Positions 32,604 through 43,630 of a stretch of DNA of 64,000 bases are shown here, in pieces. The stretch is taken from positions 37,956 through 101,955 of the forward strand of contig VCJN01000760.1 of NCBI GenBank assembly GCA_006384855.1, given 5' to 3'. How positions within the stretch are numbered: position 1 is the stretch's first letter; every line of letters begins with the position of its first letter. Both the position numbers and the translations under genes were made by a program. The DNA comes from Tetraselmis striata. Its lineage: Eukaryota; Chlorophyta; Chlorodendrophyceae; Chlorodendrales; Chlorodendraceae. Under the pieces are notes generated by a model. The model made no database searches. It was not told the DNA's origin and worked only from the letters and a program-made list of their open reading frames with translations.

Positions 32604-33616
32604 AGGCATTTCATACGGACATCGCGTCATCAGATAATCCTGTCATCGGATAAATACTCGCACCGGAGCATGCCACGTCGTAACTGATGACATGCCCCGC
32701 GCCGCTATCTGATGACAGACCCGCGTGTATACTGTACACGGGGGCATTTCCAAATGGAAATGCCCCCGTGTACAGTGCACACGCGTCATCAGATAGCGGC
32801 CTTGGCAAGCCCATTTTCAAAACATTTTCGCCCAGTCTACCTACCTGCCCGGCACCCGCCGACGCCATGGCAGGCTCCACCGAGCAATCTCCGCAACGGA
32901 CACCCAGGCGGGGCAAACCCACATAGGAGACCCCCCTCCCCGCACTATGGGGGTTCACGGTTTCGCCGCGGGAGCTACGCGCGAAGGCCCGTGCACTGGC
33001 GGGGCGCAGCGGCTGCAGCCTTGGCGCCTCGCCCGCCGCCACCGCGCTGCGCCCGTCTCGCCCGCCCGCGCGTGGTCATCCCTCGACAGCCGGCGCAATG
33101 CCTGATCCCTGTCGCGCTTCTCGTTGCTTGCACGGTTAGGATGGCATGCGCCCGCGTGGCCATGGGGCGTGGCCCCGTTGTCGTCCTCATCGGTGTACGC
33201 TTCGTTTGTATGCGGTGTGTCCATGTCTATGCCCAATGCGCCCCCGGCAACGGCAAGCATCCGAGGGAACGCGCTGCCCTCCGACTGCGCGTTGCCGTAG
33301 GTAAGTGCAAGCCCTCCAACTTTGTCTACAGCAAAGCTGGGACGCTCCATGACTGTCCAGTGTGGATGGGCGGGAGGGACGGGGCGAGAGACACGAGGGA
33401 AAAGATGGTGTTTGCGGGCCCGATGGCGGCGGCGGAACTAGAAGCGCCGGCCGATTTCTTGCGATATCTGATGACAGACCAACGAATCTTGATGTTTGTC
33501 CGTATGAATTACATCTCTTGTCATGCGTTAGCGTTGTCGACGTGGCAGCCCGCGGTGCGCGAGCGGTAGATGATGACAAGTATTATCTGATGACGCGATG
33601 TCCGTATGATATGCCT
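32604..33616. mobile_element. Terminal-inverted-repeat element inserted in the LINE
   Basis: The ends are 35-bp inverted repeats with one mismatch (32604-32638 and 33582-33616, the inner 28 bp identical). The LINE RT reading breaks off at motif A on the left (HTYAGFTGIS) and resumes on the right (DMPLIDLLGRHV), which marks it as an insertion. It contains a 100-bp palindrome and five copies of TATCTGATGAC in both orientations. No transposase is recognisable, so it is probably non-autonomous. The target duplication is not clear. Confidence 0.75.
32701..32800. repeat. 100-bp near-perfect palindrome
   Basis: GCCGCTATCTGATGAC at the left end pairs with GTCATCAGATAGCGGC at the right end. The arms meet at CATTTCCA-AA-TGGAAATG, so the loop is about 2 nt, with only a few mismatches along the arms. 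Confidence 0.85.
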
Positions 33617-34594
33617 CTTATTGACCTATTAGGAAGGCATGTGACACCTTACCTCATGACATTTTATTCCTTAAACTACAAGCCATAGAAGTCATCACGG
33701 GTCCTATGCTTACCTTCATTAAACTTTATACGGGGATAGTAATATGGTACGGGTTAAGACAGGGGTGGCCCCGGGAACACTGTAAGACCCCATACCCATA
33801 GAGCGTGGCCTCCGACAACGATGCCCCGCTTCCCCCATCATACTCAACATATTTATTAACGATATATTCGATGGGGTAGAACATCTATAGGGTGTGATGT
33901 ACCATGGTGCACCGATACATTAGCGGCAAGGCCACCATTACGGGTGCCGGGTCACATATACGCGGACGACGCTTTTGGTATCAAAGGCTCGTTCGATAAA
34001 CTGGCTGCATGCCATGTTCGCCCACTTCTCGCAATGGGCGGAGAACCATTTTATGGTGTTTCGGGTACTTAAGTGTGGGGTGATGGCATGAGGCCGACAT
34101 TCCGACGAGACCGCGTTACGCGAACAAGCTGCCCGATGGCAGTTTGGGGGGGAACGGGTACCGGTTGTAAATGGATATAGATAGGTATTTGGGTACGGTC
34201 ATTAACTCGGATTTAGGTATGTGGCACATAGTAGACGACCGGGTTAAGAAGGGTAAACGCGCCACTGAGGCGCTCGATTCGGTATTAGTCGGTGGACGGG
34301 ACATGATTCCTATGAATGTGCGTGTCTTTAAAACATGTGTGTTACCGGTTCCAACTTACGGGTGTGAAGTATGGGGTATGGATAGAACTAGCGGCGCAAA
34401 TAAATTACAAACTATACTCAAGCAGTGTTTGCGGTGCCTTATTGGGGTGGGTAAAACTCCTCTGGGGTGGCCACTGCATCGATGATGCGGGAATTGGATG
34501 TTGCGCACATAGAGGCTACGGTCGCTGCGGCACGGGTTCGGGCGTTCCTACTGAAAGCATCCGACTTGCTGAATACTACATGTAACCCAACTGC

Positions 34595-36690
34595 TCACTT
34601 TCCAGCCGGCCCTTAACACCGGGCGAAGTATTGCGTACATACTAAATTCGGGCGAGCCGGCGCGGCTACTGGTACTGGTAGCGTGATCGTTTTGCGAAAC
34701 GGTGGACCGTCCGACGACCGCCGGACGACCCACCACCAGGCCAACTGCTGGCCTGCGCCCACGGTGGCGCGAAGAGCAAGCCCTCCAGGAGGACACCACC
34801 ACAGCCAGCATGGACACAGACAGATCTGAGGAGCAACAGGACGCCGGGGCCGGCACCTTTCTGGCCGCGCACGAGGCGGCAGAGTACAACAGCCAGCGAT
34901 CCGCACGGTCGTAATTGCAAAAAAATTCGCAGGCACCCAACTCCCACCAGCAACCCGCCGCCACATACGTGTGCTACAACGCCCATCCCACCTACTCCTC
35001 ACCGACCTCCCAGCCGGCACAGACGATGCCCCCCATGTGGCCCTACTATTCGGCGACCTGGTAGCCCAGCACCAAGCTATGGACGAGGAGTCGCGCGGCC
35101 GGACTATGACGAACCTTATCCGCACCCTCAGCCCCAAAATCGGAGTTCAAATCCTACTAGCAGACGTCAGAGTGGTGACGCGCCGTTCCCCCAAACCCAT
35201 CGCCGCCGACCTCGCTGCACCGACCGGCACTAGGCTCCCCACCACCACCGGGTCCGTCATCCTACGACTGGCCCGCAGAGAAACAGCCGTGAGCGTTCTA
35301 CACACCCAATGGACATTATAGGGCGCAGCGATCCTCGACCGCCAGGGCCGCCGTTACTCCACCCGCCTGCTCGGAGCTCCACACCTCGACGACATCGAGA
35401 GGCCGGTACACCAGACCGGTACTAGACCGGTACACTTCGCTCCCCCGCATTCAGAGGCATCACGGGGGCCGACATGTGGCTGCGCCTGGCGGAGGGCCTC
35501 CTCCCAGCGTACGACCAACCCCAGCCGAGCGAAGCGGCGACAGACCAACCGGCGGCGACGCCAGTAGACGTCCTGGCACTCGATGGAGTGCGAGCCTGGG
35601 CCGAATACGAGGCCGACACAAACGCGGACGACGCCGTCATCTGCCCTCCGACCCGCACACTACTAGCCCTCCCGGAGGTCTGCGAGGTATGGAAAGCCCG
35701 CCGCTCAGCCGACTCGGTGCGCCTCGAACTCCTCGATCCTAAAGCGGCGCGCCTACTCCAGGACGTGTGCCGCGACGCAGTACTGGCGCTGCCGTTTGGC
35801 GACCAGTCACTGGGCAGAGTAGCGATCCAAGTCACAGTAGAACACAGCGAGGACCGAGAGGACCATCTAACCACCCCACTCTAGGAGTACTGCCCCCATC
35901 GCTATCCAATCAGTTCTTCCGATGTGCACTGACGGCCGGAGCGATCTGCACCGGCCCCCTGGCCAACCTGAAGCTGCCGACGGTGGAGCAGCTGGCGGAG
36001 GCCATCGCAGCTACCATCAGCCAGCGCACCAACACACCCCGGGAGCTGCAACACGCGCAGTGGCTGACGGACACCGTGACAGCGGCCGGCGTCGAGATGC
36101 ACCTCCACCACACCATACCGACACTGCTGCGCGTGGGAGACGACAACCTCTGCGCCATCTCCCTCGGCAAAGAAGACGAGGAGTTCGCTGACACCCTGCG
36201 CTTGGCAGTGGCCCTCACCTCCCATGTCGCGCTACGGCGGGCGATACGCCTCCGCACCATCGTCATCTATCTCACAGAGTCCGAGTTCGACCCCTCGGAG
36301 CTGCTCATCCACCCCTTCAGCAAGACGATCCGGGAGGCGGGAAAACTGGAGGCGACAGTGGTCACAACAAGATCCGACGCGCCGCGATAGGCCTGCGTAA
36401 GAAGGCCCGGAAGACCGCCCCAACGTCCCTCGCCATGCGAGCCACCGGACGCCCAATCTATACCCTCACCCTGCAACTGACAGCCCACAACCACAGCATC
36501 ATCGGTGGCACCCGCAGCACCGACAGAACAGACCAATGGCGCAAGACCGTGTCGACAGCGTGCGGGAAGATCAAGGCCGCGCCAGCCCCGACACCAACCG
36601 AGAGGCGCCCTGCCGACACAGCGCCAGCCCCACCACCGGCCGACCCAGTCCAACTGCCACTTCCAGCGACCCCAGCAACCTAGATCGCAC
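34595..36690 (+). pseudogene. Unclassified element protein, copy B
   Basis: The start (PALNTGRS, later CETVDRPT, then RPRWREEQALQEDTTT and RSEEQQDAGAG) matches copy A on the minus strand at 22.2-23.6 kb, and DDAPHVALLFGD matches its DTDCATQVALLFGN. It continues in broken frames as a helix-rich protein: PTRTLLALPEVCEVWKARR (about 35640), LPTVEQLAEAIAATISQR (about 35970), then DEEFADTLRLAVALTSHV. A basic C-terminal piece (about 36390-36680) ends in a Pro/Ala-rich tail. Total is about 700 residues. No catalytic motif or zinc knuckle is visible, so a LINE ORF1 or gag-type role is possible but unproven. The left boundary abuts the decayed LINE. Confidence 0.5.
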
Positions 36691-36746
36691 CCTAGGTCTG
36701 CGACGCCCCCCCCCCCCCCCCCCCCTAAGGGTTCGAGCACGTATAT

Positions 36747-37455
36747 AATGGCGGCGGCGAAAGAGATGCGCCACTTGGAGCCGGAGGCCCACATCGGGGA
36801 CGACGAGTACATAGTTACACCCCTCGTCCCCTCCCTTGCCACGGTTATCGAGGGTAGCACTGCGCGTCTCGGCATCTCGTCTCCGCGGTCGCGTTGTCTA
36901 GCTTCCCAAGACTATGCCGTTCTCGGGGACTTTCTCCTTCGTTTCCGCGGTCGCCTGCCACCCCTGCCGCCCGGGACCGGCGCATCGGGTGAAGATGGAG
37001 CTCTCGCGCCCGTCGCCGGTCGGGGATTCCCGCGCTGCGGCGTAGCGTTCCTGCGTCGGCCTTGCGATGCAGTCCTGCCGGCTGGGGGCTGCCATTTTAG
37101 GGCCGCAGTAGGACCAAGACCGATGCCGATGCCTACATGCACGATTGCTCATGTCATCCGCCAACCTCTCGGGGGAGCCGCATCTACTCATCCGCGGGGT
37201 CTCGCAGGGCACCCCGAACAAACATTTGGGATGAGGAGATGCCGTACGACAATAACCATTCGGAGTCGCATCTGGGGCGGCCGTTGTGACGAGTCACCCG
37301 ATTTAGGAAAAGGAATTATTGCTCAATCGCCTGACGCGTCCATCGCGCTCTATTTCCTATCTAGAATTGGAGACGGCCAATACTTTACGCGACAGAGGGC
37401 GCGAAGAGGACACGCCGACTTTCCTGTGCAATACTTTCGTAGAGTATGCCTCTAG
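36747..37455 (+). CDS. Uncharacterised reading frame after a C tract
   Basis: The frame is open from before 36747 (ATG MAAAKEMRHLEPE) to 37455, about 236 residues, preceded by a long C run at about 36707-36726. Composition is Arg/Pro/Gly-rich with no recognised domain. It could be spurious in this GC-rich stretch or part of the neighbouring element. Confidence 0.2.
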
Positions 37456-37689
37456 CTAGGCCTTAAACGTCCCCGAAATGTGGGCACTTTTCGGGTCTTA
37501 TGTGTACACGTCGTGGGGGTGCAAATTTGCGCGCACGAATCGGGCCGTTTTGACGCGCAATAAATGCACCTTGTCCCTAGACCGATGCAGCGTAGTAGTC
37601 GTAGTCGTTGTAGAACGGCGGAGAGGGGGGGAGGGGGGAGGGCAAGGCAACACAAGATTGCGTGATGTATTGTGCTAGCGTCACAAGAT

Positions 37690-38129
37690 CGCCTCTCTTG
37701 TACGTAGGCACATATGGTCGCTGGTTTCATGCTGTGTCTACAACCCGCCAAATTCTTTTGATGCTTGTGTGCTCTTGGAGGGGCAGCCAAGCTTTGCTTG
37801 GACCACGCGCAGCTCACACTCTTGCGAGGGATGAGCCATTCCTTCAGGGCGGCAAAAACTATGTAGCAACGGTTAGCGGCCTTTTCCCGAATGTTCGCCC
37901 ACACGTCCTCAGGTAGATCACCCCACGGGCAATGCAACACCTCGCCGGGTACGGGTGCGGGGACCGACGTTTCCCCCACCGACTCGTCGGGTTCGGATCC
38001 GGGGGCTGCCCGTTTCGCTACGGGTTGTGGCTTTATGGCTGCATCCATTGCGCGCAGTTGGGCAGTTCTTGTGTTGTTATGACCTACCCCACCGTCGGCA
38101 GCCCCGGCGTAGTCAGCCGCTTGTTTCAC
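37690..38129 (-). CDS. Uncharacterised reading frame with LPEDVW motif
   Basis: The frame starts with MKQAADYAGAADGG. At about residues 65-95 it has CPWGDLPEDVWANI, which has an F-box-like look, and then a helical KAANRCYIVFAALKEW. It loses coding character after that. It may be a transposon or host gene fragment. No neighbour supports a function. Confidence 0.25.
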
Positions 38130-38199
38130 TGTTTGGGCTTAAGCAGACGCGTGCCGTCGAATACGCCAATACGTCAGATTACACGACACATTCCCCCGT

Positions 38200-39599
38200 A
38201 AGGGGTATCTACGGCCGAATTAAGATTATGTAGCAAATGTGTGTCAAATGTATCCTCATGTAAACGCTAAATACTGTCGCCATACGGGGTATTACGCTAT
38301 GGCTACGCAGCAAGCCAGAGTGCGCTATATAAAAGCGGAGGGCGATGAGTGGTCGTCCAGGCGCGGCGCCGGACCGTTGTATCTTCTCGGTGTACAACTC
38401 CTGTCGCCCATGTTGCATGCAACCACCCATTGCAGGAAGCATGACTCGAAGACAGCTATTAGGTCGCGCCATATGGCTGGAAAACACCGCCCGCGAGCTT
38501 ATGAAGGCAAGCGCTGCCCTTGCCGCATATAAGTCTCTCACCGAGTAGCCTCCCCGGCTTTTTGAAAGCAGCAGTTGCGCCTACTTGACGCACACTCGCA
38601 CACCCGTGATGTTCAAGGGCGAGGAGGAGGTCTGCGAGGTGACGCCGCACTCGGAAGCCGCAGGTGAGTCGCGTTTGTTTTTGCACGACTTGTTCGATTA
38701 CACAGCCACCGCCGCGACAAGCAATCAACACGCATATTGACTTTCGCAGTTGCTGTGTCAGACCCCCGCCAAGTCCCTACGGTTGGCGGTAAGCCGACCG
38801 TATCGAATGTTCAGCGCAACAAGGTCGTGTCGCTGCCGCTGGCGGGCACCGCTGAGTCGCCAAATCTCCACGGTTTGGTGGACGTGCTGAAGCAGCAGCA
38901 TAACAGGGCGGGCGGCATCATCAAGCGCGAACACCAACGCGGTCAAGAACATGGCCGCCACACAAGCCTTCCCCGGCGACAACGTCGACGACGGCAGTAG
39001 CCCGGAGCCCCCGGCCAAGAAGGCCAAGTAGCCCGCCAATCAGCCGGCGGCTGGAGTGCCGGCCCGGGGCCGGGGTGGTGCTGGGGAAAAGGCGGGCGGT
39101 GGGGCGTTGGGGTTGCGGGCCAGACCGCCGTAGCCGCTGCCGCCATCCACAAGCAGCAGGGCGGCCGCCGTAGTGGCGGTCCCGGCCGAAATCGGATGTA
39201 ATTAGCTTGTTCCGCCCGCCCAGCACTGCCGCGCGCCTCGCCGCCCACAGCCGCGCGCCCATTCACTAGCACGGTTGCGCGCTGATTGTCGCGGATTAGG
39301 CAAGTGCGCAGCGAGATTGTCAAGCCTCTAGATCCTCCAAAATCTAGAGGCAGATCCCGGATAGGCCACCGTAAATACTGCGTCGCGATGACGACTGATA
39401 TGCGCCTGATGAAGTTTATTACGAGTATGTCACGGAATGACTACATACGAGTGTCATTATACTGGTAAGATTACGGGATAAATACAGGGTAATACATGCA
39501 AATTACGATGTGGTGCGGGAGCCTAGTGTCGCCGCGCGTGATGCCGCCAAATAACTAGTATAGGCATCGGTGTGGGCGCGTTTCGAATCGTTTGCAGCT
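38200..39599. other. Spacer with coding-like fragments
   Basis: Short coding-like pieces occur (38345-38548, with LLGRAIWLENTARELMKASA; 38737-39000) separated by sequence with GT/AG-like borders, but I cannot assemble a gene. A short hairpin, CCTCTAGAT/ATCTAGAGG, lies at about 39325-39350. Confidence 0.3.
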
Positions 39600-40570
39600 T
39601 TAGCACGCACTAACACCTAGGATATATATGTCCAAGCGTCTTATGCGTCTAACCCGTTGCCACGGTACGCTGTGGGTGTCCCCGCGGGGTTAGTTGTGGC
39701 CGGGCTGCACATTATGATACAATTACGCACCCTAGTATTTCCCACTGCCAGCCGATTGGCACGGATTCATGCTATGCGTGAGCGGTTCCTTCAACACTGC
39801 CCTACATGCCTTTCCCGCTCGGTTGAGCGGTCGTCTCGTACGCGAGACGTCCGGGTACCGATTCCTGGCCGATGCATTTTCGGCAATATCGTCCCGGCGT
39901 GTCATGGGTTTCCCCGGTTGATGCATTAGCCCTTTGGGGTTCGATTGAGGTAATGGTCCACGGGCTATGCCATACCTGCAACTGCAGATTATAGCGCACG
40001 AGGTCAAATGTTGGGCGGGGCGGCTTCGGCCGATGTCCCGGGGCGAACTTTACTTTTTACTGCTGTTTTGCATGTGGCGGAGGTGAATTCGATACTACCA
40101 TCGAATATATGTTGGTGGAGTGCCCGCGGTGGGGGTATCACCGGCAAATTATTTGGGGTTGTTAGTTCTGGAGTTAAGGGATTTATTAGTAGTCTGCTTA
40201 TTGTGTCAACACCTGCGGACTTACGTGCTTTTATTTGGGGCAGGGTCCCCCCTTCCCGTAATTATCGGCGCCCTGGATTTACTAGGAATGGAAAATTTTC
40301 CAGCTATGGCGTCGGGCCCTCCCTCGCATTGCATTTTTTGTTGCACATATAAGGATTTTCAGGAGGAAAAAAATCCTTATCGCACTCCCGAAATGCTTTG
40401 CTCCGCGGGGTGGGGCCCCAACTTGCATTACTCGAATAGGCCGACGCCCAAACGGGTAGGGCGGACCTTTCGTGGTCAGTTGAGTGGCTCAATGCCGGGC
40501 GGTATTTTGCTGGCAGTGTTTTTGACGGTGATCCAACACTGTTGGAAATGCCGTCACTACTGGCCACTGG
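39600..40570 (+). pseudogene. 3' end of a degenerate LINE, copy 1
   Basis: This is homologous over its length, in the same orientation, to the right edge of the window (63310-64000). Shared landmarks include GGCCGGGCTGCACATTATGA, TATTTCCCACT, GAGCGGTTCCTT and GTGCCCGCGGTGG. The encoded sequence is the C-terminal region of a LINE polyprotein with a Cys/His knuckle (C-x2-C, then ETIEH and CPRW, clearer in the second copy). Stops break the frame. It is the 3' part only; RT is not adjacent. It may belong to the same family as the decayed LINE at 30.3-34.6 kb. Confidence 0.6.
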
Positions 40571-40668
40571 TAAATTAGTCATGCAGAATGCTTTGGCAGT
40601 TTGCTTGTCAACCAACGGAGCGTCGTCTACACAAGGCATTCCGTAATTGGATCGCTGCCTATACGGCC

Positions 40669-40751
40669 GTCGCAGAGACGCTGCAAGGGTTTCACCAGGG
40701 TTTACGGGTTTACCCCTGGTTTCACTTGTGCCAGTCTTGTCCCGGGGCGGG
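40669..40751 (-). repeat. Dispersed repeat, copy 3
   Basis: This is the reverse complement of the block at 27141 and 27770, with an internal insertion that duplicates a GGTTTCAC motif. Confidence 0.55.
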
Positions 40752-40805
40752 AAGCTCAAGTACCTATCAGAACGTAATATCTGAACCAGTACATATCACT
40801 CATCC

Positions 40806-40945
40806 ATCCCGCCTCGTGCGGAATACGGGCCGCTTGTAGCTAGGCGGGTTTTGCCGTGTTGATCTTTTGGTACTGCTTTTAGCGGTGGATTTAGTACAGG
40901 GCACTGGCCTTTTTGTAATTCACACCAGTATCAGTACCTATACCT
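40806..40945 (-). repeat. Dispersed module copy
   Basis: The reverse complement reads GGTGTGAATTACAAAAAGGC, a CCACCGCTAAAAGCAGTA-like stretch, AAAAGATCAACACGGC and GCGGCCCG. It is the most complete copy of the module seen at the left edge and 5.6 kb. Confidence 0.65.
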
Positions 40946-41154
40946 CTACGACGAGGACTTATTTTTTTCTATACGTGGGTATGGGGATATCCTGGCGTGA
41001 AGCTGGCACTGCAGCCCAGTCGTGCCGGTGGGCATGTCCCCCTTGCGAGCGGTCGACACCGGGTGAAGGGAACCTTCGTGCTTCTCGGGCGGCATATTGT
41101 TCTCGCCACAACTCACACCACCCACCACGCTGGACACGCAGGACGCAAGCTGAC

Positions 41155-43490
41155 ATGGGGACCACCATGGACGTGGCCAAGCGGCTGTCCTTCGGAGACC
41201 TGTCACTCCACACCCCTGAGGTGCTGGACGTCCCAGAGCTGCTGGCAGCGTTTAGAGCGCCCTCGGCCCGTAGCTTCGAGAGGTGACTGCGCTGACTGCC
41301 GTTGACCGCTGACGAATAACCTGACCATGGTGGTATTTGTACGAGTAGCGGCATGTCAGCGGCGCTGGCTGCCAGCCCCCCTGGCCTGACCAGTACCGCT
41401 GCCACCTGCTGCGCGGCGCCCTGCGGTGTACGGCAGGGCGCTGGAGCAGCTGGTCGCCGTCAACGGCAGTCGTTTCGAGAAAATGCTGGCTGCGTCCCAC
41501 CGGCAAGCCGAATCGGGCAGCGAGTCTGACCTGCAGCGCTTGCGCAAGCAGCTGTCCATGGTCAAGAACAACTTTCAGACGTATGATGTCCAGGACGAGT
41601 TCATGTCAGGTGCGGGGCTTGAGCTGCTCATAGAGAGGAACTAGAGAGGTCTCACGCGGGATAAGGTTCTGACTGTTTTGGGTGCTGAGCCGTTTGTTCC
41701 TGACAAGAGCCCCGCCGGCACCCACCTAGCCCTGCTGTCCGGTGACCTGCAGCAACAGGCGCCGGCAGGCGACGCGCACGCTGACGCAGCAGAGCTCAAG
41801 CAACACAAAGATTCCAATGACAGCATGCGTGAGGAGATCCTTGAGTCGATTGTTACATTGGTGCGGGCATCTATGTTGCAGTGTTTCGGGCACATCAACC
41901 CGAGGGGGGGGGCAGGGGAGTGGGGACAGGACCAATCTGTCAACGCAGGGGCTTAACAAAGTGTTGTCTGCTGCATCATCTGGGATCTAGGTGGAGGCCA
42001 ACAATGTTGTCAGCGAGAAGGAGAGCTGCGTGAAGAGTGAGCTGGAGACATTGGCCAAGGAGGTGGCAGCCCACCAGGCATGGAAGTCCTCCCAGGTTGA
42101 CCGCCACCACATATGTTAGACCACTTAGCCCATATTATTCCGGCTCTGCAATGTCCAGCTCCACATTTCGCTAAGCAGTGCGCTCCGCGCTCCCTGGCAA
42201 CCTGTTAACCGCAGCAGGAGAACAGGCAATCCTCTCCCATGTCAAATCTGACCTCTGAGGTATGCAGCCCAATCAGGCTGGCCTGGAATCGCCCCTCAAG
42301 GAGCGAAGATCGAATAGGAAGGGGGTGGGGGCTGATCCTCTGCCACTCTGGCTATCACAGGCTGACAGCTTGGAGAGGATGTGTGTGGAGCATGAGGCGC
42401 TTGCGGTGGAGCTGGAGTCCGCCATCGCGTCCGAGCTGGATGAGATGGAGGCACTGCACGCAGAGGTGCAGGCGCTGGAGGAGGCCAACGCCAGGAGCGC
42501 CGGTCCCGGCACCGCCAGCAGGTTCACGGATGCCGGCGAGTGGTGCCGGGAGCTGGAGGCACTCTTTGCGACGCTTTCCGGCGTGGAGGTCGCCGCCATC
42601 GACGAGGGTGCCATCCAGTTGCGCCTGACAACCCACACGAAGGACGCGCAAGGTGGGCCTCTGCCCCACTGGGCGTAGACGCAGCCAAGCGCGGTCCCCA
42701 GACACACTCGCCACGCTGCCGACGCTGCTGTGTTGCTATGTTGCTCTCAGGGAGCGTTCAGGTCGCGACACACAGCCTGGAGGTGTGCCTGGCGCCGGGC
42801 GAAGCGGGCGTGCAGAGCCTGGCCGTCAGCCCCCCTGGTGTGCCGCTGGCGGACATCCAGGCGTTTGCTTTGCAAGGTGGGCGGGGCGTGTTGCCCCTGG
42901 CGGTGCAGCAGGTGCATGCACGTCTGGCCGCAGACGCCCGGCGGAAGCTCGGGCTGCAAGGTGCCACCCCTGGAATCCCCCCCGCCCCATCTGCCTATCT
43001 CCCGGCCCCTCCCTTGCCCCTCTAAACCCCAGCAACCAAGCTGCTAGCTGAGAAGCAACTCCGTTTGGCTACTTGCAACCCCCGGTAGCCGCGCGTAAGG
43101 TGTTTCAGGTGACACAAGTCACAGAGGACGCCACGCTTTTCCGGTGCCTGCTGGCTGGCGGTGCCGCAGAGCTAGAGTGCCGACTCCCCCTGTCCTGGCC
43201 CGCGCCGGGCGTGGGTATTGAGCTCATCGACCTGCAGGTAAGCACACTGCGCCCCTGGCCAGCCCGCTTGCCTGTCTTTCGGTGCGCTGTGCGTTGCGCA
43301 ATCATCCGCCGAATCCTCCGCATGCTAAACTGCATGGTCCCTCCTGTTGGCATGTCAGGCTGGCTCTGGCGCGGACCTGACTCCCATCCTGCAGACTGCT
43401 CGTGAGACTGGCGACGAAGGCTCATTGTTAAATAAGCTGCACTCTCTGGAGGCAGCCGTTTCTGCTGCACTCCCTCCTGCAGCCCAGTGA
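41155..43490 (+). CDS. Coiled-coil protein with RWD-like C-terminus, possible KNL1/Spc7-type kinetochore protein
   Basis: Eight exons join in phase with GT-AG introns: 41155-41282, 41437-41609, 41649-41860, 41991-42095, 42361-42652, 42751-42960, 43089-43237 and 43359-43490 (TGA), giving 466 residues. Residues ~40-250 are coiled coil (RLRKQLSMVKNNF; KSELETLAKEVAAHQ; ELDEMEALHAEVQALEE). The last ~190 residues alternate short strands and helices (LEALFATLSGVEVAAID; IQLRLTTH; HSLEVCLAPG; ATLFRCLLAGGAAELECRL), a layout like the paired RWD domains that follow the coil in KNL1/Spc7. KNL1 links spindle-checkpoint proteins to the kinetochore. The gene structure is convincing; the family is a guess from architecture. 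Upstream exons may exist. It converges with the Cys-rich gene, 140 bp away. Confidence 0.7.
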
Positions 43491-43630
43491 ACCGGCTGCG
43501 CCAAAGCTGCCGTAGCGAAAGCTGGACTCTGCCTAGGCCGGCAACAAGCTGGGAATACTTCCCCCCCCCCCCCCACCCCCCCAACCCCCCCTGCTCTCAA
43601 GGTGCCATAAGCTCAAGACGCTATTTCTAC

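Larger units (their letters stand above)
30270..34590 (+). pseudogene. Degenerate APE-type LINE (endonuclease and reverse transcriptase)
   Basis: Fragments of one LINE polyprotein occur in order on the + strand. The endonuclease starts at about 30627 (MCIATVNMDGLSSK), continues with NYLPYSGSQGE (about 30960) and ends with WDTSDHVPVMSSF (about 31290). RT fingers appear at about 32340-32560 (PQKGY, then DNYRGISIMG, then RRQAGLMRNEEG). Next come GLRQGWP (about 33755), YADD (33959-33970) and an RT C-terminal YLGTVINSDL, later VLPVPTYGCEVWG (34186-34385). Stops, frameshifts and poly-G/C runs interrupt it, and a ~1-kb element is inserted inside RT motif A (32604-33616). It ends where another element begins (34595). 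It is a different, older family from the 7.6-21.4 kb element. Confidence 0.75.

Noticed and set aside
32611..33609. Repeated CTGATGA, the core of hammerhead ribozymes and of C/D-box RNAs
   Set aside because: No GAAA partner strand or cleavage triplet with the right stems, and no paired C and D boxes at proper spacing; the motif is better explained as part of the TIR element's ends.
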